Below, one piece after another: positions 14,109-17,799 of a stretch of DNA of 17,799 bases (position 1 is the stretch's first letter; the number at the start of each line of letters is the position of its first letter). This DNA comes from Thermoproteota archaeon (GTDB lineage: Archaea; Thermoproteota; Methanomethylicia; Methanomethylicales; Methanomethylicaceae): positions 1-17,799 of the forward strand of contig JASFYK010000011.1 of NCBI GenBank assembly GCA_030055545.1. Direction: 5' to 3'. The notes under the pieces were generated by a model. It saw only the letters and a program-made list of their open reading frames with translations. It did not search any database and was not told the DNA's origin. A program made the position numbers and the translations under genes.

Positions 14109-14636
14109 ATGCTTATTTTCAAATGTAAAGCCAAGGGGTTCACTTTGACAAAAAATGAGGGGTCTGCGCTGACCGACAGGCAACTCGAGATACTCGGGGT
14201 GCTCTTTGAGATGAGCGAGCAGGCGAGCGTCTTCACAATAAGGAAGAAGCAGATAGACCTCGCAAACCGCCTGAGCCTGACCCGGCAGGCCCTGAACATC
14301 CACCTCCGGAAGCTCAGGGACGCAGGGCTGATCAGGACCGGGAGGGGTTTCATCGACCTGACAGAAGATGCGCTGAAAGCTCTGGGTGTGGAGACCGCTG
14401 AGGCATTCGTATTCTTGAAGATCCACCCCCCAAAGCGAGAGTCTGTCTACGAAAAGATCAGGGGCCTGCCGGCGCTTGACATCTACAGGGTCACCGGAGA
14501 GATAGATCTTGTCGCGCTCGTCCCGCAGGCCCAGCTGGATCGGTTCCTCGAGGAGGTCTCGGGCATAGACGGGGTGATCTCGACGTCCTCGCACATCGTG
14601 ATCTCCTCGATCAAGCGCCCGCGGAAAAATTTATAA
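14109..14636 (+). CDS. Lrp/AsnC-family-like transcriptional regulator
   Basis: A 175-residue protein with an N-terminal winged helix-turn-helix (about 20-90: LTDRQLEILGVLF ... KKQIDLANRLSLTRQALNIHLRKLRDAGLI). A C-terminal RAM-like alpha-beta domain follows (about 95-170: AFVFLKIHPPKRE ... VTGEIDLVALVPQAQLDRFLEEVSGIDGV). Such proteins form dimers and octamers and often bind amino acids. The ATG at 14109 lies close downstream of the TATA-like stretch near 14068-14080 and has no ribosome-binding site, so the transcript has a very short or no leader. It is divergent from alba over the 14055-14075 palindrome, so self-control and control of alba are plausible. It is followed by L40e, 39 bases away, which has its own promoter. 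Confidence 0.8.
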   Translation: MLIFKCKAKGFTLTKNEGSALTDRQLEILGVLFEMSEQASVFTIRKKQIDLANRLSLTRQALNIHLRKLRDAGLIRTGRGFIDLTEDALKALGVETAEAFVFLKIHPPKRESVYEKIRGLPALDIYRVTGEIDLVALVPQAQLDRFLEEVSGIDGVISTSSHIVISSIKRPRKNL

Positions 14637-14637
14637 T
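14630..14637 (+). promoter_or_regulatory. TATA box for L40e
   Basis: TTTATAAT here, overlapping the end of the Lrp-like gene, predicts transcription from about 14660. That leaves a leader of about 16 bases containing the GGTGGT ribosome-binding site of L40e. Confidence 0.5.
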
Positions 14638-14675
14638 TGAGATGCCGGTGTATGGATTAAAAACGGTGGTCGCCA

Positions 14676-14837
14676 ATGCCCATCCAAGATCCAGAAAAGC
14701 AGCAGATAGCTCAGAAGCACCTGCTCTACCTGAAGATATGCAGGAAGTGCGGTGCTAGGAACCCGATCTCCTCAGATAAATGCAGAAGGTGCCGGAGCAA
14801 AGAACTGCGACCGAAGCGGCGCGAGCTTAAGCGCTAA
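14676..14837 (+). CDS. rpl40e: Large-subunit ribosomal protein L40e
   Basis: A 53-residue basic protein, beginning MPIQDPEKQQIAQKHLLYLK, with a zinc finger of two CxxC pairs (C22/C25 in ICRKCGARNP and C36/C39 in KCRRCRSK) and a Lys/Arg-rich tail. This is the archaeal L40e pattern and length. In eukaryotes the homologue is fused to ubiquitin; here it stands alone. The ATG at 14676 is preceded by GGTGGT (14665-14670) at good spacing. A T-run at 14849-14854, after the stop and before tRNA-Val, may terminate its transcript. Confidence 0.93.
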   Translation: MPIQDPEKQQIAQKHLLYLKICRKCGARNPISSDKCRRCRSKELRPKRRELKR

Positions 14838-14874
14838 GCTTAAGTAAGTTTTTTGAACCACCCTAAACAGAGGC

Positions 14875-14970
14875 GGGCCCGTAGTCTAGTCTGGTTAGGA
14901 CACCTGAAAAAGGCCTAAAGTCGCCCTCACACGGCGGAGGTCTCCGGTTCGAGTCCGGACGGGCCCACCA
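14875..14970 (+). tRNA. tRNA-Val(CAC) with 18-nt intron
   Basis: Acceptor GGGCCCG (14875-14881) pairs with CGGGCCC (14960-14966); the discriminator is A and CCA is encoded (14968-14970). The D stem is GTCT/GGAC. The anticodon stem TCGCC/GGCGG encloses loop CTCACAC (14926-14932), anticodon CAC for valine. The variable loop is AGGTC and the T stem TCCGG/CCGGA encloses TTCGAGT. An 18-base insert (14902-14919) lies between tRNA positions 25 and 26; removing it gives the normal GGAC-G-TCGCC junction and a standard-sized tRNA. An AT-rich stretch near 14838-14849 may be its promoter. The 3' part of this gene is partly duplicated at 15790-15830. Confidence 0.93.
14902..14919 (+). other. Non-canonical tRNA intron at position 25/26 with bulge-helix-bulge
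   Basis: The intron is ACCTGAAAAAGGCCTAAA. A central 4-bp helix forms between exon TAGG (14896-14899) and intron CCTA (14914-14917). It is flanked by 3-nt bulges ACA (14900-14902) and AAG (14918-14920), and an inner 3-bp helix CCT/AGG closes a GAAAA loop. Splicing after the second bulge base on each side gives exactly the intact tRNA. An outer helix is not evident, so the motif is of the relaxed type. Confidence 0.82.
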
Positions 14971-14980
14971 TTATATCAAA
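14937..14980 (+). repeat. Repeat copy 1: tRNA-Val 3' end plus flank
   Basis: Contains an 18-bp core (GAGGTCTCCGGTTCGAGT, 14937-14954) and, 16 bases later, TTATATCAAA (14971-14980) just outside the tRNA. Both parts are repeated at 15790-15830. Confidence 0.75.
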
Positions 14981-14999
14981 GCGTTTCCTAGTCTTTATG

Positions 15000-15077
15000 C
15001 CAACTCGGAATTGTGGCGTTGCCACTATGATCAATGACGACAAGAGGTTTACACCAGTGTTGCAACGCCCTAGTTGG
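15000..15077. repeat. Imperfect inverted repeat upstream of the antitoxin gene
   Basis: CCAACT (15000-15005) pairs with AGTTGG (15072-15077), and nested inside GGCGTTGC (15015-15022) pairs with GCAACGCC (15062-15069), leaving an asymmetric internal loop and a roughly 39-base apical loop. It may be a regulatory structure or a vestige of an element end. Confidence 0.4.
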
Positions 15078-15114
15078 AGCAATCCTAATATGGTACTTAT
15101 GTACTAATGCACTT

Positions 15115-15348
15115 ATGGGCGAAATACTGAAGGTAGAGGTTGACAAGGCTCTGGCCCGGCGGTTCAAGAAGCGTGCGATGCAGTCCCATGGATACAAAAA
15201 AGGGGCGGTCAAGAAAGCTCTTGTTGATCTTGTGGAACGCTTCGCCCTGCCTGCCCGTGCAGACTGGGGGGCGCTCAGAGGATCACTGAAATGCATGGGG
15301 GAGACGTCTGTTTCTCTTCAGCACCGCGCTCTGAGGGATGCTGATTGA
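15115..15348 (+). CDS. vapB: VapB-like antitoxin
   Basis: A 77-residue protein with the pattern of an archaeal antitoxin group paired with PIN toxins: a short N-terminal strand (EILKVEVDKALARRFKKRAM), the HGYKKGAVKKALVDLVERF helix pair, then a toxin-binding tail with DWGALRGSLK and TSVSLQHRALRD. It would bind its own promoter as a dimer and wrap the toxin with its tail. The ATG at 15115 is preferred to an upstream in-frame ATG at 15034, because the extra residues are Cys/Trp-rich and unlike the family. A CTAATATG box at 15085-15092 fits a leaderless start at 15115. Its stop overlaps the toxin start by four bases. Confidence 0.8.
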   Translation: MGEILKVEVDKALARRFKKRAMQSHGYKKGAVKKALVDLVERFALPARADWGALRGSLKCMGETSVSLQHRALRDAD

Positions 15349-15767
15349 TCCTCATCGACACAAACATCTTTTTGGAGCTCCTGATGGACCAACCTAATGC
15401 CGAGGATTGCGAGCGCCTGCTTTCCGCAGTTTCAGAGGGCAAAGTTGAAGCCCTCGTCACGCGCTATTCGCTTCATGCAATCGAATCACTGCTTAAGGAT
15501 CCTGACGTGCTCGCCTCTTTCCTGAGAAACATAGAAAACTCAGCTGGTCTTTTTGTCTACGAGACGGACACCTCTGAAGAGCTGGTCATTTCGATACTTA
15601 TGAAGGAGATCCACCGCGACTTCGACGACTCGCTACAGTACTATGTGTCAAAAAAAGTAGGCGCCAAGGCCATTGTGAGCTTTGATCGCCATTTTGACGG
15701 CTTGGATATCCGACGGGTAGACCCTGAGGCAGCGTTGCAACTCTTCGAATCAAAAAAGAAGGCTTAA
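15345..15767 (+). CDS. vapC: VapC-like PIN-domain toxin
   Basis: A 140-residue PIN-domain ribonuclease; VapC toxins usually cut tRNA or rRNA when not held by their antitoxin. Acidic active-site candidates are D5 (ILIDTNIF), E47 (HAIES), D94/D95 (HRDFDDSLQ) and D114 (VSFDRHFD), all in the expected order, so the enzyme looks intact. It begins with TTG at 15345 inside the antitoxin stop (4-base overlap), with GAGG about eight bases upstream; this ensures antitoxin is translated first. The pair sits inside the tRNA-Val repeat-bounded cassette. Confidence 0.88.
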   Translation: MILIDTNIFLELLMDQPNAEDCERLLSAVSEGKVEALVTRYSLHAIESLLKDPDVLASFLRNIENSAGLFVYETDTSEELVISILMKEIHRDFDDSLQYYVSKKVGAKAIVSFDRHFDGLDIRRVDPEAALQLFESKKKA

Positions 15768-15789
15768 TACTTCACGACTTACATCGTTT

Positions 15790-15830
15790 GAGGTCTCCGG
15801 TTCGAGTTTACTGACTACCCTTATATCAAA
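15790..15830 (+). repeat. Repeat copy 2: degenerate tRNA-Val 3' end plus flank
   Basis: The 18-bp core at 15790-15807 is identical to 14937-14954. The next 13 bases (15808-15820) have lost the acceptor sequence, and TTATATCAAA recurs at 15821-15830. The downstream 15831-15931 holds no supported gene. Confidence 0.75.
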
Positions 15831-15931
15831 CACAATTCCGAACGGTCTGCTTCTTGAGCTTCCTATGGACGCCAAAGATCGGGACGAGGTCATGTTTTGC
15901 TTTTTCTTGCCTTGACTGAAAAAGAAGATTC

Positions 15932-16397
15932 CTATTCTTCTAGCGGCCAGAAAATTTGCGTCACAGGCTTTTCCGGATCCCTCTCCTTTTCAGGATCGGT
16001 CAGGTAGACTTCCCACATCTTGCCCGCTGGTCTGAGTTTCCTTTCGGTCATTCAATCCATCATTCTCTTGTAAGTCACGCCCATTCTTCCGTATGTGCCC
16101 ACATGGAACCTCGTGACGACTTTTTCGCCGGGGAGGAAGACGGGTTCTATTTTCCCCCTCGCCCTCTAAGACCGTTGCGGTCGGGAACCCGATCACCATC
16201 ACTGTCTTGTGGTCGTTCCACGAGTGGTAAAGTGAAAAGGGCGGACCGGTAACTTGCACCCCCTTGCTCTTCAAAAATGCTGTCAGCTCGCCGAAAAGCT
16301 CTACCCGCTTGTTCCCGATCTCTTAGGTCGTAACCTCTATGTTGATTGCAATGGCAGGCCTTTTCTCCAACTCGACTATCTTGAACTCAGGCTCCAA
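15932..16397 (-). pseudogene. Broken GyrI-like (AraC effector-binding-like) domain gene
   Basis: Reading from a TTG at 16397, which has GGTGAT five bases upstream, gives a GyrI-like small-molecule-binding protein: EPEFKIVELEKRPAIAINI near the start, then GPPFSLYHSWNDHKTVMVIGFP, LPGEKVVTRFHVGTYGRMGVTYKRM, and PAGKMWEVYLTDPEKERDPEK ending QIFWPLEE. Three lesions break it: a TAA at 16323-16325, a one-base expansion in a C-run at 16154-16158 (G-run on the coding strand), and a TGA at 16052-16054 where the family usually has Trp. The total length of 466 bases (three times 155, plus one) agrees with one extra base. The intact family has about 155 residues. The ribosome-binding site and a TATA-like stretch near 16431-16440 survive, suggesting recent loss. 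Confidence 0.82.
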
Positions 16398-16436
16398 TTT
16401 GAATCACCGTAATATGTATCTCAGACAGACTATTAA

Positions 16437-16813
16437 ATCAGGATAAGCTTCAGCACTTGGCAGGCCGTCCCACAGGACAAGCTATACTACCAGATAAGGG
16501 GTCCGGACAACCAAATACTCGCCAACGGGGTATTCGCTGAACCGAGTCAGCTAACTGTTTGGCAATCTTGGGTCGAAGTGCCCCTGCCCTCACCAGTTGC
16601 CCTCAAGGCGGGGCAGACCTACCGCATAGTGCTGCTTTCCCAGGGTTTCGACTCTTGAAAGCGCCTACCACCTCTACGGTCACGAGTTCAGCTATGACAC
16701 GAGTATTGGTTATGGCGGTCACCGGCACGCGATCACCTCTAGCTTACGGAGGGGCACACTGGGCTGACAACTATGATGCTGATGCCATATTCCGTCTTAC
16801 CGTGACTGGCTGA
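16437..16813 (+). pseudogene. C-terminal remnant of a probable secreted beta-sandwich protein
   Basis: Three frames carry consecutive pieces of one protein. The first reads FSTWQAVPQDKLYYQIRGPDN then VFAEPSQLTVWQSWVEVPLPS and LKAGQTYRIVLLSQGFDS, ending at a TGA at 16656-16658. The second reads LESAYHLYGHEFSYDTSIGYGG. The third reads AHWADNYDADAIFRLTVTG and stops at 16811-16813. Two frameshifts (near 16650-16658 and 16745-16755) separate them. Alternating hydrophobic strands, many Tyr/Trp and the LxAGQTYRIVL pattern suggest an extracellular beta-sandwich or carbohydrate-binding-like module. The 5' part is missing; a TAA sits just upstream at 16434. I do not recognise the family. Confidence 0.6.
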
Positions 16814-16930
16814 TCTGCTTCTTTATTCTACGCTTTTTAATTTCTAAGGATGCCACGAGCCGAATCTGCAATCTAGGCCGCCCGGAAAAGACGCCCACCG
16901 CCTATGCACAAAACTCTTCGTGCATTTCCC

Positions 16931-17799
16931 TCAGGTGAGCCCGATCCTTCCGACGACCCTTAGCTTCGCACCATCGAGCTGCATCAGCACTCCTCGGGAG
17001 CCAGGGATGAATGCCGCCTCCTTTCCTAGAGATATTTTGAGTTTGGGATTGCGACAGCCGTTTCCGTACTCGCCGACCTCCTCGATCTTCCCTGGAACGA
17101 ACTGCATCCAATGCCCGATGTGAACTGCAGTTCCTGCCTCGAGCGGCTCCATCCAGTACTTGTGGATCTCTGCCTCTGTAACCAACTCCTTTCTAGTTGT
17201 GACGGATGCGTTGTTGGTCAGCAATGCTCCGCGGTCTAAGTCTTCGGGCTGGACCCCCTTGAGTGCCAGTCCCACCCTGTCTCCCTCCACCGCTGACTCG
17301 AAGTCGTCGTCGTGCTTCTGTATAGACCTGACTTGTGCTTGTTTCTCGCCTGGGAACACCCTCAGAGCGTCGTGCCTTCTGATCGTCCCTTTCACAACCG
17401 TCCCCAGCACCACCGTCCCCGTCCCCTTGACGTTGAATGCGTGATCCACCGCCACGCATCCCCCCTCCTTCCCTTCCGCGGGGTCGCAGGCTCCCTGCGA
17501 GGCTAAACTGACCATTTTCTCCCTTAGGCCGTTTACGTCGCCCTCAAAGAACTCGTATCTTTCCAGGAGCGTCCCCTTGACCAGCTGAGCCACCTTCTCC
17601 TTCATCACGCCCGACAGGACGAAGTATCCCTTGTCCACCCCTGCAGAATGCAGCATCAGCGCGGTCTCTCCAAATGCCGCGTCTACCTTCTCCACCACCA
17701 GTATCGCCATCTTAGCGATCGAGACGGCATAGAAGAGCGGGGCGAGCCTCTCCGGGTACTTCGTTGGCTCGATGAAAGTCACCGTGTCCTCGCCCCTCT
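16931..17799 (-). CDS. SelB-like translation-factor homologue with degenerate GTPase motifs, partial
   Basis: The frame is open to the right edge, so the N-terminus is missing; 288 residues are visible. The last about 190 residues are EF-Tu/SelB-type domains II and III: GGCVAVDHAFNVKGTGTVVLG, TIRRHDALRVFP, VRSIQKHDDDFESAVEGDRVGLALKGV, and a C-terminal barrel to VVGRIGLT. The preceding G-domain part is odd. At the G3 position, where DxPGH is expected, it reads TFIEPTKYPERLAPLFYAV. At the G4 position, where NKxD is expected, it reads YFVLSGVMKEKV. It therefore looks like a GTPase relative unable to bind GTP normally. Archaea without selenocysteine can carry such SelB-like proteins; the role is unknown to me. 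The P-loop region is outside the window. Confidence 0.78.
   Translation of the reverse strand, partial: RGEDTVTFIEPTKYPERLAPLFYAVSIAKMAILVVEKVDAAFGETALMLHSAGVDKGYFVLSGVMKEKVAQLVKGTLLERYEFFEGDVNGLREKMVSLASQGACDPAEGKEGGCVAVDHAFNVKGTGTVVLGTVVKGTIRRHDALRVFPGEKQAQVRSIQKHDDDFESAVEGDRVGLALKGVQPEDLDRGALLTNNASVTTRKELVTEAEIHKYWMEPLEAGTAVHIGHWMQFVPGKIEEVGEYGNGCRNPKLKISLGKEAAFIPGSRGVLMQLDGAKLRVVGRIGLT

Larger units (their letters stand above)
14937..15830. mobile_element. Mini-cassette with VapBC-type genes bracketed by tRNA-Val 3'-end repeats
   Basis: The last part of tRNA-Val and its flank (14937-14980) recur in degenerate form at 15790-15830. Between them lie an inverted repeat, an antitoxin gene and a PIN-toxin gene, about 0.9 kb in all. 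Duplicated tRNA 3' ends are the mark of site-specific integration, but no integrase is present, so this would be a remnant or an element moved in trans. Confidence 0.5.

Noticed and set aside
15831..15915. A possible second vapC remnant, since one frame reads LLLELPMDAKDRDEV, like the start of the PIN toxin.
   Set aside because: The matching stretch is too short, and the preceding DTN motif is missing, so chance similarity cannot be excluded.
1..17799. CRISPR arrays, rRNA genes or replication origins.
   Set aside because: No regularly spaced repeats, rRNA-like sequence or origin-box clusters were seen.

Overview
The window is archaeal chromosome. It carries Alba, a Cdc48/VAT-type AAA+ ATPase, FEN-1 with a PCNA-binding tail, archaeal EF-1beta, L40e, Trm5, Pth2, TruD, a geranylgeranyl-reductase-type flavoprotein and a bacterial-length archaeal AspRS. 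TTTATA-type boxes, GGTG/GAGG ribosome-binding sites, many TTG starts and a tRNA with a very short non-canonical intron fit the TACK (Thermoproteota-like) archaea. I cannot name the lineage from this sequence alone.

Layout. (1) Positions 1-602 are the AT-rich end of an integrated element: an unknown partial gene, a ribbon-helix-helix gene, and the 3' half of a tRNA-Arg(CCU) gene, which is the signature of an attachment site. (2) Positions 666-4773 hold a radical SAM/SPASM protein divergent from Trm5, a single-domain response regulator with a small companion gene, a DUF371 protein and a protein-isoaspartate methyltransferase. (3) Positions 4777-8881 are a minus-strand block: zinc-ribbon protein and EF-1beta, then Cdc48, a small winged-helix protein and FEN-1. 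(4) Positions 8963-13163 hold the flavoprotein, divergent Pth2-TruD, and AspRS convergent with TruD. (5) Positions 13229-14837 hold Alba, a zinc/KH protein, a divergent Lrp-like regulator and L40e. (6) Positions 14875-16813 are an accessory strip: an intron-containing tRNA-Val(CAC), a VapBC-type toxin-antitoxin pair bracketed by a degenerate copy of the tRNA 3' end, and two pseudogenes. (7) Positions 16931-17799 are a SelB-like protein whose visible GTPase part lacks the usual motifs; it runs off the right edge.

Much of the core is translation and tRNA quality (Trm5, Pth2, TruD, AspRS, EF-1beta, L40e, tRNA-Val). Protein and DNA maintenance is represented by Cdc48, isoaspartate repair, FEN-1 and Alba. 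The two accessory strips are both tied to tRNA 3' ends. The most interesting points are the tRNA-Arg half-gene att site, the 18-nt tRNA-Val intron with a readable bulge-helix-bulge, the roughly 0.9-kb VapBC mini-cassette behind that tRNA, a 21-bp palindrome between alba and the Lrp-like gene, a 76-bp exact repeat inside the Cdc48 gene, and the degenerate GTPase at the right edge.
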